This document shows positions 7,375 to 16,840 of a DNA stretch of 46,546 nucleotides, piece after piece; the stretch's first letter is position 1; the number at the start of each line of letters is the position of its first letter. Under the pieces are notes generated by a model, which saw only the letters and a program-made list of their open reading frames with translations, did no database searches and was not told the origin of the DNA. The DNA comes from Deinococcus hopiensis KR-140. GTDB lineage: Bacteria; Deinococcota; Deinococci; Deinococcales; Deinococcaceae. The DNA lies in assembly GCA_943327755.2 (NCBI GenBank), contig CALPYF020000035.1, positions 1 through 46,546 of the forward strand, read 5' to 3'. The translations under genes were made by a program, and so were the position numbers.

Positions 7375-8250
7375 TTACTCGTCCCGGCGGTGTTTCTCGA
7401 CGACTTTGCCGGCGAGACGCAGGGCACGCCGGTACGCCTGGTCGTTGGAGAAGCCACTGGCGGCCATGCGGGCAGGGTGATCGCGGAGGCTGGCGCGGCG
7501 GAGGGCGCTGAGGGGCATGTGGGGAATGTCAGCGACTTTGCAGGCTTTCCAAAGTTGGATGCGGAGGTCCTCGGGGGTGAAGGGGAAGATGGGGAGAGCG
7601 TTCTCAGTGGCGTAGAGGGGCCCGCCGGCTTCTTTGAGGAGAGGTTCGAGGGCGCGCTGGGCCGGTCCGGAGAGGGTGGTGACGGTGCGGGCGCGGAGGA
7701 GCTCTCCAGTGCTGGGCTCGTACCTGGACCAGTTGAGTCCCAGCAGTTCCCTGACCTGGAAGGCGTGCTCGTCGATGAGGGTGAGGGCGGCGAAAAGTTC
7801 GGGGCTGCTGGCTTTCGCAGTCTTTAGGAGCTGTTCGATGTTCTCGCGGGTTGGGATGGGATCGCTGGCGTGTTCGCTACCGGGGTTGGGGTAGCCGGTC
7901 ATGGGGTTGGTGGTCAGGATGCCTTCGGTGATCAGGGCGTCGTAGAGGACGCGGAGGGTGACGACGCGGGCGGTGAGGGTGTTGATTTTGAGAGGGCCGG
8001 GGCCGCGGTTGGGGGTGGAGAGGGGGCCGGAGAGCCAGGTGTGGAAGTGGGCTGGGGGCTGGAGTAGATCAATCTCGTCAGTTTGAGCTTGTGAAAAGAC
8101 CTGTTTGAGGTTGCTGTGGACCTGTGCGAGTGGGCGACTGAGGGCCTGGATACCAAGGGTGGCGGCGATGGTGTCGAGGTCATAGTCGCGGAAGGCTCGG
8201 GTGAGTTTGAGGGCGCGTTCGTCGGCGGGGTGGAGGGTATTGCCTAGCAT
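7375..8250 (-). CDS. degenerate tyrosine-recombinase-like protein
   Basis: 291 aa with the layout of a phage-type integrase. An N-terminal helical region is followed by a core-binding-like domain (LTARVVTLRVLYDALITEG, residues ~110-140) and a C-terminal domain with AFQVRELLGLNWSRYE and LSALRRASLRDHP. The last two align with the GLRxSELLxLxW and HxLRH motifs of the family, but the first catalytic Arg is Gln and the HxxR His is replaced. I see no convincing LGH or Tyr nucleophile. It is therefore probably not a working recombinase; a DNA-binding role or decay are both possible. The ATG at 8250 is chosen because a -10 TATAAT lies 9 nt upstream; the longer frame to 8457 would run through that promoter. 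Confidence 0.55.
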   Translation of the reverse strand: MLGNTLHPADERALKLTRAFRDYDLDTIAATLGIQALSRPLAQVHSNLKQVFSQAQTDEIDLLQPPAHFHTWLSGPLSTPNRGPGPLKINTLTARVVTLRVLYDALITEGILTTNPMTGYPNPGSEHASDPIPTRENIEQLLKTAKASSPELFAALTLIDEHAFQVRELLGLNWSRYEPSTGELLRARTVTTLSGPAQRALEPLLKEAGGPLYATENALPIFPFTPEDLRIQLWKACKVADIPHMPLSALRRASLRDHPARMAASGFSNDQAYRRALRLAGKVVEKHRRDE

Positions 8251-8259
8251 CTCCAGTAT

Positions 8260-8287
8260 ATTATATGGGACTGTATATAAAGAGCAA
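8260..8287 (-). promoter_or_regulatory. promoter giving a leaderless transcript for the recombinase-like gene
   Basis: On the minus strand, TTGCTC (8282-8287), a 16-nt spacer and a perfect TATAAT (8260-8265) end 9 nt before the ATG at 8250. Transcription would begin at or within a few bases of the start codon. Confidence 0.65.
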
Positions 8288-8807
8288 GATCTCCTGATCT
8301 CCGCTCTTGCCCGAACCTGTAGTTGGGATGGTGTGCCGGTTCGCGCGTCTTGCTTGCGGTGCCTCAGCTCAGGCATGTAAGAGGAACCCAGGACCGTCCA
8401 GAACGCTCGGTGAGCGATGAGTAATGACGCTGCAGCAGCAGTCTGATTGATGCCCATTGTGGTTCAACTCACATCTTGAAGACCAAGTCGAGGCGGCAGT
8501 AGGTGAGTCAGGTTGGAGCATGACTAGACACTCGGGGTCACCATGGAGGTGGTGGATCAAGAGTTAGGGTAGCCAGGGTCAGGACCAGATGGGAGCGGCT
8601 TATGCGGTGCAGCGGGCCGTATATGAGGCACGGGCGTCAGCTTACTCAGAACCATTCGCTGAAGACGGGTGATGATGCTAAAGCGCGTGCATCAGCTGCG
8701 CCCACTGCCGCTTGAAGCCGTTCACATGGGATAAGGCTGAGACAGCAAGAGACTCGCCAAGCAAAAGCACAGGGTATAGGAGGAGCGGATATACACGGGT
8801 ATTCCTA
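8288..8807. other. intergenic stretch without a supported gene
   Basis: I find no convincing gene here on either strand. The segment separates two divergent leaderless units (8250 leftward, 8831 rightward) and becomes AT-rich toward its right end, unlike its surroundings. Confidence 0.5.
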
Positions 8808-8824
8808 TATTATCCAATATAATA
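8808..8824 (+). promoter_or_regulatory. -10 box within a short AT-rich inverted repeat
   Basis: TATAAT (8818-8823) lies 7-10 nt before the GTG (8831) and ATG (8834) starts of the next gene. It overlaps an inverted repeat TATTAT-N5-ATAATA (8808-8813 / 8819-8824) that could be an operator. No good -35 box is seen, as expected if an activator or extended contacts are used. Confidence 0.5.
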
Positions 8825-8830
8825 AAATTA

Positions 8831-9103
8831 GTGATGCTACCATTGCATCCTCCCCACAATTTACCCAGCACAACGCATTCAGATGAGATACAACCAAGCA
8901 TGAAGCCACTACTGACCGCCACCGCGTTGAGCCTCACATCCTTCGACCCGGCCGACCCGCTCTTCGACACCACCGACGCCTTCACCACCTCGAAATTCTG
9001 CAAGGCCTATGCATGCGAAATCGCTGGAAAGGACGTCCTCATTACCGCCCACCTCCTCTCCGGCACGCAGGGCACACGGGAGGGGAGCGCCCATGGCGAA
9101 TAA
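8831..9103 (+). CDS. small unknown protein coupled to a Cas8c-like/HTH gene
   Basis: 90 aa, no family recognised. The middle is acidic (DPADPLFDTTDAFTT), followed by KFCKAYACEIAGKDVLITAH with two Cys four residues apart. There is no ribosome-binding site, but the -10 box just upstream suits a leaderless mRNA starting at the GTG (8831) or ATG (8834). Its stop codon overlaps the start of the next gene by 11 nt, so the two are probably translated together. A small unknown gene followed by a helix-turn-helix gene is the layout of many anti-CRISPR/Aca pairs; that link is only a hypothesis. Confidence 0.5.
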   Translation: MMLPLHPPHNLPSTTHSDEIQPSMKPLLTATALSLTSFDPADPLFDTTDAFTTSKFCKAYACEIAGKDVLITAHLLSGTQGTREGSAHGE

Positions 9104-9590
9104 GCCCACCCGTCCCCTCGCCTACCGAGTTGGACAGCTGCTCGCCGTCGCGGAAATCGGTATGGGACGAGAGCACGACATCCTCCTGCTGCAGCGCGCC
9201 TGCAGTGACCCTGACACGCTGATGGCCAAGTTCGCCCCACAGGTCACAGGATGGCCTGGCCCACTCCAGCGCCGTTGGCAGGCCGTCATGGGCACCATGG
9301 CGGACGCGCCCTCCGGCGCGTTCGATGCCGCCGGCGAGACACACGTCCGGGTCGGACACTGGCATGAGCGAACACAGATCACCCGCTCCATTCGTGTTCA
9401 GGAGGCCCGTCAGCAGCTCGGCAGGAGTCAGGCCGACTGGGCGCAGGCCCTTGGTGTGAGCGTGAAGACCGTGCAGGCATGGGAGCAAGGGGTCAACAAC
9501 GTCCCGGAGGAGTTTGAAGAGTATGCCCGGCTCATCCGGGAGCGCGCCGTTACTGATGCCACGCGCTCCCCTGACGCGCCCCGGACCTGA
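9093..9590 (+). CDS. Cas8c/Csd1 C-terminal-like domain fused to a helix-turn-helix
   Basis: 165 aa in two parts. Residues 7-95 resemble the end of type I-C Cas8c (Csd1). AYRVGQLLAVAE matches the AYxxGRLLAVLE helix, RACSDPDTLMAKF matches its AxSxPxxvF segment, and VRVGHWHERTQ matches the closing GYYHQRQ motif. Residues 104-140 are an XRE-type helix-turn-helix, ARQQLGRSQADWAQALG with TVQAWEQG as recognition helix. No other cas gene or repeat array is nearby, so it is not part of a normal effector. GGAGGGGAG lies just before the ATG at 9093, which decides the start. It may be a mobile-element regulator that exploits or mimics a Cascade subunit. The Csd1 similarity is from motif memory and needs a profile search. 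Confidence 0.55.
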   Translation: MANKPTRPLAYRVGQLLAVAEIGMGREHDILLLQRACSDPDTLMAKFAPQVTGWPGPLQRRWQAVMGTMADAPSGAFDAAGETHVRVGHWHERTQITRSIRVQEARQQLGRSQADWAQALGVSVKTVQAWEQGVNNVPEEFEEYARLIRERAVTDATRSPDAPRT

Positions 9591-10304
9591 TCTCCCGTTA
9601 CTGTGAGTCGCGGCAGGCGGTGGACCTTCTGCTCAGTCGGCCAGCGGAGAAAGGCACGACGGACGTCCGGGACCTGTCCACCCGCACGCGGTGACACGCC
9701 ACGAGGCCGGGGCGGCGTGTATGCTCCACCCTGCGCGGATGGACGTCCTGCCGATCTGATCCGGCTGGGCCCACTCAGCAACGGAAAGCCGGAGTCCGTG
9801 CCCCGCTGCGCCTGAGTGAGCTGGTCATTCGTCCGCGCGGCGGATCCGCTCAGCAGGCTGCCGCGCCCACGGGCCACAGGGTGAAACAGCGATACACGCG
9901 GTCCTTTCCGCACACTAGGCAGAGGTCAGCCCGAACGTCCACGAAGACGACCCCACTGGGACCGGTATCAGCGGAGGGGTGCCGGCGCCGCCCGCCCGGG
10001 CACCTCCAGGGACGACAGTACGGTGAAACGTTCTGCTCCAGCCGGGTCAATCTGGTCGCCGTTGAAAAGCTTCTGGCTCCGGCCGACGAGGCTGATCTTC
10101 TGGACTATCAACCTGGGCCGGTGTGATGGCCGCTGCGTGCGCGTTCAGTGTGGCTGAGTGTCGTGGATGCACTTCACCACGGGGGCCCATCCCCACGAAA
10201 GCAAGCGAGGACGCGGCTGCGAAGGAGTCGCCCGGAGTCTCGATGAAGGAGCGCACTGGACCCGGGACGCCGTGTGCGGGCCTGGACGCGTCAGACTGTC
10301 CGGT
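9591..10304. other. intergenic stretch, possible gene remnant
   Basis: No clear gene. A minus frame at 9850-10050 ends with protein-like text (VVFVDVRADLCLVCGKDRVY, then CFTLWPVGAAAC and a stop) that could be the tail of a lost gene with a CxxC pair; I cannot support a start. The remainder shows only GC-driven open frames. Confidence 0.35.
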
Positions 10305-11804
10305 ATGCCCGCTTTCTTCCAGTTCGACAACACCTACGTGCGGGACCTCCCCGGCTGCGCCGTTCCCTGGCCGCCCGCCACCGTGCCCGCACCGAACCTG
10401 CTGCACTTCAACCGCGACCTGGCCAGCGAACTGGGTCTGAATCCCGACCTGCTGGATGGCCCAGACGGCGCCGCGATCTTCGCGGGGAATCAGGTGCCCG
10501 AGGGCGCCGAACCGGTCGCGCAGGCGTACGCCGGTCACCAGTTTGGGGGCTTCTCCCCGCAACTCGGCGACGGCCGCGCCCTGCTCCTCGGCGAGGTCGT
10601 CGACCGCCTGGGGCGGCGCCGCGACCTGATGCTCAAGGGCTCCGGCCGCACCCCGTTCTCGCGCCGGGGCGACGGGAAAGCCGCCCTCGGGCCCATGCTC
10701 CGCGAAGCCCTGCTCGGGGAGGCCATGTACGCCCTGGGCCTTCCCACCACCCGCGCCCTGGCTGTCGTCGCCACCGGCGAGACTGTCCACCGGGAGCGGC
10801 CCCTGCCTGGCGCGGTGCTCACGCGCGTGGCGGCCAGTCACCTGCGGGTGGGCACCTTCGAGTATTTCCGCGCCCGCCGCGACACGGACCGCGTGCGGCA
10901 ACTGGCCGACTACGCCATCGCGCGGCACGACCCCGACCTCACCGGTACAGAGGATCCTTACCTGGGCGTGCTGAGACGGGTGGCGCAGCGGCAGGCGACC
11001 CTCGTGGCCGGGTGGATGAATGTCGGCTTCATCCACGGCGTGCTGAACACCGACAATGTCGCCCTGTCCGGGGAGACCCTCGACTACGGCCCGTGCGCGT
11101 TCTTGGAGGCGTATGACCCGGACGCCGTCTTCAGTTCCATCGATCACGGGGGACGTTACGCGTACCGGAATCAGCCAGCGGTCACCCGCTGGAACCTGGC
11201 GCGGCTGGCCGAGACGCTGCTCCCGCTCATAGCTGGGGAGGACACCGAGGCCGCAGCCTCGCGCGCGGTGGAGCAGGCGACCAAGGTCATCGACACCTTC
11301 CCGACGTGGTACGAGGCGGCGCTGCTCAGCGGACAGCGGGCGAAGCTGGGCCTGCAGGGCGAGGCCGCGAGTGACCGGGCGCTCGTGGAGGACTGGCTGA
11401 CGCTGTTACAGGAGCACCGGGTGGACTTCACCCTGGGGTGGCGGCGGCTGGCGAACGCGGCAGACGGGAACGAGGGGGCCCTGCGGGCGCTGTTCACTGA
11501 CCCGCAGGCGCCAGGGGCGTGGCTGGCCCGCTGGCGGTCCCGGGCAGACAGTGAAGGGGGGGCCGTAGCGGACTGGTCGGCCCGGGCCGTACGCCTGCGC
11601 CAGGTCAACCCGGCGGTCATTCCACGCAACCACCGGGTTGAGGAAGCGCTGACTGCGGCCTCTGACCATGGGGATCTGAGGCCGTTCCAGCGGCTCCTGG
11701 CGGCCGTGCAGCGTCCCTATGACGAGATGGCCGAGCGCGCGATGTACCTTGAGCCAGCCCCTGCCACCGTGACGGCCTGCTACCGGACCTTCTGCGGCAC
11801 CTGA
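10305..11804 (+). CDS. selO: SelO-family protein adenylyltransferase (YdiU/UPF0061)
   Basis: A pseudokinase-fold enzyme that transfers AMP from ATP to Ser, Thr or Tyr of target proteins; the bacterial enzymes are linked to redox stress. Family motifs run in order: FDNTYVRDLPG at the N terminus, AYAGHQFGGFSPQLGDGRA, LKGSGRTPFSRRGDGKA in the nucleotide-binding lobe, GFIHGVLNTDN in the catalytic loop and DYGPCAFLEAYDP with the metal-binding Asp. It ends ACYRTFCGT, keeping the C-terminal Cys often seen in bacterial SelO. 499 aa is the normal length. The ATG at 10305 gives the family N terminus; the 49 in-frame residues before it are not conserved in style. There is no strong ribosome-binding site. 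Monocistronic. Confidence 0.93.
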   Translation: MPAFFQFDNTYVRDLPGCAVPWPPATVPAPNLLHFNRDLASELGLNPDLLDGPDGAAIFAGNQVPEGAEPVAQAYAGHQFGGFSPQLGDGRALLLGEVVDRLGRRRDLMLKGSGRTPFSRRGDGKAALGPMLREALLGEAMYALGLPTTRALAVVATGETVHRERPLPGAVLTRVAASHLRVGTFEYFRARRDTDRVRQLADYAIARHDPDLTGTEDPYLGVLRRVAQRQATLVAGWMNVGFIHGVLNTDNVALSGETLDYGPCAFLEAYDPDAVFSSIDHGGRYAYRNQPAVTRWNLARLAETLLPLIAGEDTEAAASRAVEQATKVIDTFPTWYEAALLSGQRAKLGLQGEAASDRALVEDWLTLLQEHRVDFTLGWRRLANAADGNEGALRALFTDPQAPGAWLARWRSRADSEGGAVADWSARAVRLRQVNPAVIPRNHRVEEALTAASDHGDLRPFQRLLAAVQRPYDEMAERAMYLEPAPATVTACYRTFCGT

Positions 11805-11991
11805 CGGAGCCAGAATGGCAGCCTCGACGGGTTCTGGGACCTCAACCATCGATTCGAAACCGCTCCAGCAAGCCCACCGGGAAGGTCCAGGTGGGTCGGC
11901 CTGCGCAGGTGGAGAACAGAGAGGGCCCGCACCGACTCCGAAACAACTGAACGGAGGCCACTGGGCTCAAAACAGCGTGTGCTGGAGGGCG

Positions 11992-12279
11992 TCAAAAATC
12001 GCGAGGCCACAGGAGGCTCAGGAAGGGGCCTCCGACACGTTTTGAGGGTACAGGACGGGGTGCGTGACGCCACGTCAGGGCGAGGGGCAGCCTCAACGCG
12101 TCTTCAAGTCGTCGCGTCAGTTCTGGTACCACCGCACCGATGAGAGCAGCATTCCGGTAGCTGAACCTGAGGGCGTGAAGCTGCTCGGCCTGGCCTTTAA
12201 CGTGAGGTGATGGGCACCACGGCGACCACTCCGGCGCCCAGACAATCAACGAGTGTGGTGCGTCACTGCTGACTATCAC
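11992..12279 (-). CDS. possible hypothetical protein, 95 aa
   Basis: A minus strand frame with protein-like stretches (HSLIVWAPEWSPWCPSP, ALIGAVVPELTRRLEDALRL). It starts with GTG at 12279, has no ribosome-binding site, and follows another minus strand small gene by 61 nt. No family recognised. It may be a decayed or spurious frame. Confidence 0.3.
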   Translation of the reverse strand: MIVSSDAPHSLIVWAPEWSPWCPSPHVKGQAEQLHALRFSYRNAALIGAVVPELTRRLEDALRLPLALTWRHAPRPVPSKRVGGPFLSLLWPRDF

Positions 12280-12340
12280 GGCGGGCCACCGCTTGTCGGC
12301 GGCACTCAGCCGGACTGAGTCGACATCAGCGAGGGAGAAG

Positions 12341-12628
12341 TCATCTCAGTGTATGCGGACCAGCCTTGGTCAGGAGATCACTGGCGACCGTGTCCCACAG
12401 GTCCTCGTCCGCAGAGATGTGCCCTCCGCTGAGGGCGGCGGCAAAGACCTCGGCACGGGAGCGGAAATGGTCGGGAACTTGGTCGTGCTCAGTGAGGGTG
12501 AGCAGCCGGGGATGGAGGCACACCTTGGTTTTCCGAACTGTCATATGGTCGACGGACGTGCTGTTGGGAGGGAGGTACTGATCGACCACCGGTACACAGT
12601 GAACAGATCTCATATGTCCTGTTTTCAC
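12341..12628 (-). CDS. hypothetical protein divergent from the integrase
   Basis: 95 aa, no family recognised. The C-terminal half, DHFRSRAEVFAAALSGGHIS and then ADEDLWDTVASDLLTK, looks like folded helical protein. The GTG start at 12628 has AGAGGG six nt upstream. Its promoter region overlaps that of the divergent integrase: only 33 bases separate the two starts, and the start codon lies on the integrase -35 box. Transcription of one gene would interfere with the other, as in many recombinase/regulator pairs. A regulatory role is speculation. Confidence 0.5.
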   Translation of the reverse strand: MKTGHMRSVHCVPVVDQYLPPNSTSVDHMTVRKTKVCLHPRLLTLTEHDQVPDHFRSRAEVFAAALSGGHISADEDLWDTVASDLLTKAGPHTLR

Positions 12629-12652
12629 ACTAATCCCTCTTAGTGATAAAAT
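12624..12652 (+). promoter_or_regulatory. leaderless promoter of the integrase
   Basis: TTCACA (12624-12629), a 17-nt spacer and TAAAAT (12647-12652) end 9 nt before the integrase ATG at 12662. No ribosome-binding site is present, so the mRNA is probably leaderless. Confidence 0.65.
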
Positions 12653-12661
12653 AAGGCACCC

Positions 12662-13612
12662 ATGACCCTTGTCCGCAGCAGTGGCACCCTCGCCCTGGCC
12701 AACCTCACCGACCAGGCCCTACGCGTCCGCGCCGTCGAGGCCGCCAGCACCTACGACACCGACATGCTCGTCCAGGTCACCCACGCCTACATGACCACCG
12801 GCAGCCGCAAGGGCGCCCGGACCAGCGCCAAGACCCTCGCCGCCTACAGCCTCGCCGTCCGGGACTTCGTCCCCTGGGCTCAGCAGAGCGGCGTGCAGCT
12901 CTTGCGGCCCGGCCGGCGTGACGGCGGCCGCTACGTCGCCCAGCTCCAGACCCGCCCCTCCCAGGGCCGCGGGAAAACCGGGACCCTGTCTGCCGCCACC
13001 GTCGCCCAGTACGTCGCCGGCGCCCGCGCCCTCTACCGCGCCCTGCGCTGGGCGGGCGCCACCGAAGCCCAACCCTTCGAGGACGCCCACGTTCCCCCAG
13101 ACCCCACTCCCGGCATCGTCAAGAATCCTCCGTACATGCGCGAGGTCGATGACGTCCTCCCACACTGCCCCCCCCGCCTCGCTGCGCTGTTGCTCCTGTG
13201 CGCGCACGCGGGCCTGCGCGTCACCGAAGCTCTGACGCTCAAGGTCTCCGACATTCACGGGGCGCAGCTCACCGTGCACGGCAAAGGCGGCAAGGTCCGT
13301 CGCGTCCCCCTGGGCCGCCGCGTCCGCACCGCCCTGCAGGGGCTGCCCCCCGTCACGGCGGATGGGCACCTGTTCGACTGGCAGTACCACCAGGTGCAGT
13401 ACCGCATGCGGCGCGCCTTCACCGCCGCTGGGCACCAGCTCGCCTGGCGCGGGTTTCACGCCGCCCGGAAGCACTCTGGAACACGACTCTACCGCGCGAC
13501 CAAAGACTTCACCCGGGTGGGCCTGTTCCTGGGGCATTCGTCAGTCGATACCACCCGGCGCTACGTGGCCCTGGAAGAAAACGACGTCCAGAACGAAGTC
13601 GAGGACTTCTGA
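12662..13612 (+). CDS. tyrosine recombinase/integrase (XerD-like)
   Basis: A site-specific recombinase of 316 aa. Residues ~30-135 form the helical SAM-like core-binding domain. The catalytic domain has all expected residues: Arg186 in AHAGLRVTEAL, Lys211 in HGKGGKVRRVPL, His266/Arg269 in FHAARK, His292 in LGHSSVDTTRRYV and the nucleophile Tyr301. It should be active. It sits at the left edge of the arsenic genes and has its own promoter and terminator, so it may have brought the neighbouring island. No clear attachment core was recognised. An alternative job is resolution of plasmid multimers. Confidence 0.92.
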   Translation: MTLVRSSGTLALANLTDQALRVRAVEAASTYDTDMLVQVTHAYMTTGSRKGARTSAKTLAAYSLAVRDFVPWAQQSGVQLLRPGRRDGGRYVAQLQTRPSQGRGKTGTLSAATVAQYVAGARALYRALRWAGATEAQPFEDAHVPPDPTPGIVKNPPYMREVDDVLPHCPPRLAALLLLCAHAGLRVTEALTLKVSDIHGAQLTVHGKGGKVRRVPLGRRVRTALQGLPPVTADGHLFDWQYHQVQYRMRRAFTAAGHQLAWRGFHAARKHSGTRLYRATKDFTRVGLFLGHSSVDTTRRYVALEENDVQNEVEDF

Positions 13613-13672
13613 CACCAAATGTGCTGCATGTCCTGGCACGCAGTTGCATACCGGGGTATTCTGGACAGCATC

Positions 13673-13698
13673 AAAGGCGACCCATGCAGGTCGCCTTT
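13673..13698 (+). terminator. Rho-independent terminator of the integrase
   Basis: AAAGGCGACC and GGTCGCCTTT pair perfectly around a CATGCA loop and are followed by CTTCTT. It lies 60 nt after the integrase stop. The rest of 13613-13992 holds no gene I can support. Confidence 0.85.
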
Positions 13699-13992
13699 CT
13701 TCTTGATTTCACCCTGTTCAACAGGGTTGTTCCAGCCCTCAGGCTTTTCAGTACACGATCGGCAGAGCGTCCTCAGCGCCCTTGACGTGCGCCTGCAGCC
13801 TGTACAGGTGTCTTCAAAGTCATACGACGCTTCCAACGCCTCACCTGTCCTCCAGAGGACACGCGCAGCTCTCCGCAGGCGCGCCTGAAAAATAGACTGG
13901 CGCAGCGCCCACAGGTTCATGGATCAGCGTGCGGGCCGGACGAGGTCATGCCCGTCACCAATCGCCACTTGAAGACCGAATAGACTGGATGG

Positions 13993-14313
13993 GTGACGAT
14001 CCCGACCGCCCCCACGGTGCTTGACCAACTCAAAGCGCTGGCACAGGACACCCGCTATGACCTCGCGCGGCATCTGGCCCAGGGCGAACGCTGTGTCTGC
14101 GATCTGGAAGCCCTGCTCGGTTTGCCCCAGTCCAAGGTGTCCTATCACCTGAGTATCCTGCGGGAAGCGGGCCTGGTCACCTCAGAGCAGCGAGGGAAGA
14201 ACACGTACTACACCTTGAAGACCGGTCCGCTGTTTCTGCTGGGCGGGCACCTCCTCACTGATCTGTTCCCGTATCAGCCGGGCCTGACACATCAAACCAA
14301 ATCGATGTGTTAG
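13993..14313 (+). CDS. arsR: ArsR-family arsenite-responsive repressor
   Basis: A winged-helix metalloregulator of 106 aa. The recognition region is LGLPQSKVSYHLSILREAGL and the start of the DNA-binding helix carries ERCVCDL with Cys34 and Cys36, the As(III)-sensing motif of typical ArsR proteins. It should repress its operon until arsenite or antimonite binds. The start is GTG at 13993, because an upstream ATG is out of frame. It is first in an operon with arsC (9 nt gap), an aquaporin gene and a metallophosphatase gene. Confidence 0.9.
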   Translation: MTIPTAPTVLDQLKALAQDTRYDLARHLAQGERCVCDLEALLGLPQSKVSYHLSILREAGLVTSEQRGKNTYYTLKTGPLFLLGGHLLTDLFPYQPGLTHQTKSMC

Positions 14314-14322
14314 CGTCAACCC

Positions 14323-14784
<462 letters not shown>

Positions 14785-14785
14785 G

Positions 14786-15468
14786 GTGAGCATTCCCCTC
14801 TCCCGCGCCGCCGCAGCGGAAGGCCTGGGTACGTTCGCCCTGGTGTTCTTCGGCCCCGGCGCCGCCGTCGTGCAGGCCCAGACGGGCGCTCTGGGTCACC
14901 TCGGCGTCGCGGCTGTCTTCGGCCTGACCGTCACGGCCGTGATCGCGGCCCTGGCGCCCATCAGTGGCGCGCACATCAACCCCGCTGCGACGTTCGCCCT
15001 GATGCTCGCCGGGCAGTTCCCCAGAACGCGCGTCCTGCCGTACATCGCGGCTCAACTGACCGGTGCGTCCCTGGCGGCCTTCGCGCTCCTGGCCCTGTTC
15101 GGCCTGAAGGGCAATCTTGGGGTGACGGTGCCTGCGGGCAGCGTCCTACAGGCGTTCATTCTGGAACTGATCCTGACGTTCTTCCTGCTCCTGGTCGCAT
15201 TGCGCTCCGGGTTGCCGTGGGTAGTCGGAGGCGTCGTCGCCCTGGAAGCCGCGATGGGTGGTCCGATCACCGGGGCCAGCATGAATCCCGCCCGGTCCTT
15301 CGGCCCGGCGCTGGCCAGTGGCATCTGGACCGCGCACTGGCTGTACTGGGTCGCACCTCTGCTGGGTGCGGCGCTCGCGGTCGCCGTCAATCATCTGCTC
15401 GCCCCCACGGCCCCGGTCGAACCTCAGCCGCAGCAGGTCCAGGAATTTGTGCCTGAAGGAGACCCCGC

Positions 15469-15472
<4 letters not shown>
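14786..15472 (+). CDS. aquaglyceroporin-type channel, probable arsenite exit channel
   Basis: An MIP-family membrane channel of 228 aa with six transmembrane helices. The two pore half-helices carry the NPA boxes: HINPAAT (Asn65) and SMNPARS (Asn167), the second followed by the selectivity-filter Arg170. In arsenic operons that lack ArsB or Acr3, such channels (AqpS of Sinorhizobium is the known case) let arsenite made by ArsC flow out down its gradient. Context here is the same: it follows arsC directly, and no ArsB or Acr3 pump is in the window. The C-terminal tail is Pro/Gln-rich and cytoplasmic. Confidence 0.88.
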
Positions 15473-16230
<758 letters not shown>

Positions 16231-16274
16231 TACGGCCAGCGGACGGCATCCAGCAGGATCAATAATCATATACA

Positions 16275-16303
16275 TTGACATTCTTCGATCTATTTTCTAA
16301 ATT
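16275..16303 (+). promoter_or_regulatory. consensus promoter of the second arsR unit, leaderless
   Basis: A perfect TTGACA (16275-16280), a 17-nt spacer and TAAATT (16298-16303) stand 6 nt before the ATG at 16310. The region is AT-rich compared with its surroundings and is the likely binding site of the ArsR-type protein it drives. Confidence 0.8.
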
Positions 16304-16309
16304 ACATCT

Positions 16310-16632
<323 letters not shown>

Positions 16633-16636
<4 letters not shown>

Positions 16637-16794
16637 ACCCCCTGACCGTTCGCCTCGTCGCCCACCACCAGGATCTGCTGCAGGACGCCGAGCAGGCCCG
16701 CCGCGCGCATCTCGCCCATCCGACGCCGGACCGCCCGGCTCCGCCGGTGATCGTGCAGTTGCCGGTCTCCGGTACGCCGTGTCCCACTTGCTGA
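16633..16794 (+). CDS. small protein with C-terminal CPTC motif
   Basis: 53 aa, start ATGA overlapping the ArsR stop. The N-terminal half is helical (RLVAHHQDLLQDAEQARRAH), the end is VSGTPCPTC followed at once by the stop. The CxxC at the very C terminus and the position in a metalloregulator operon suggest a thiol ligand or redox role. No family recognised. Confidence 0.6.
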
Positions 16795-16840
16795 TTCTTT
16801 TACTCTCACCCATCGAAGAACGTCAATAAGGAGCCCTGTC

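Noticed and set aside
8655..8690. A seventh copy of the shared promoter block (minus strand AGCATCATC)
   Set aside because: The -35 flank, CGCA and -10 elements do not line up and no gene follows at the right distance.
9093..9590. A CRISPR-Cas locus around the Cas8c-like protein
   Set aside because: No repeat-spacer array, Cas3, Cas5, Cas7, Cas1 or Cas2 is visible anywhere in the window.
10047..11147. 366-codon minus strand frame opposite SelO
   Set aside because: Antisense shadow of a well-conserved gene; composition is unlike a folded protein.
11815..12045. Small + strand gene after SelO
   Set aside because: No ribosome-binding site, low-complexity text and no conserved look; kept as non-coding.
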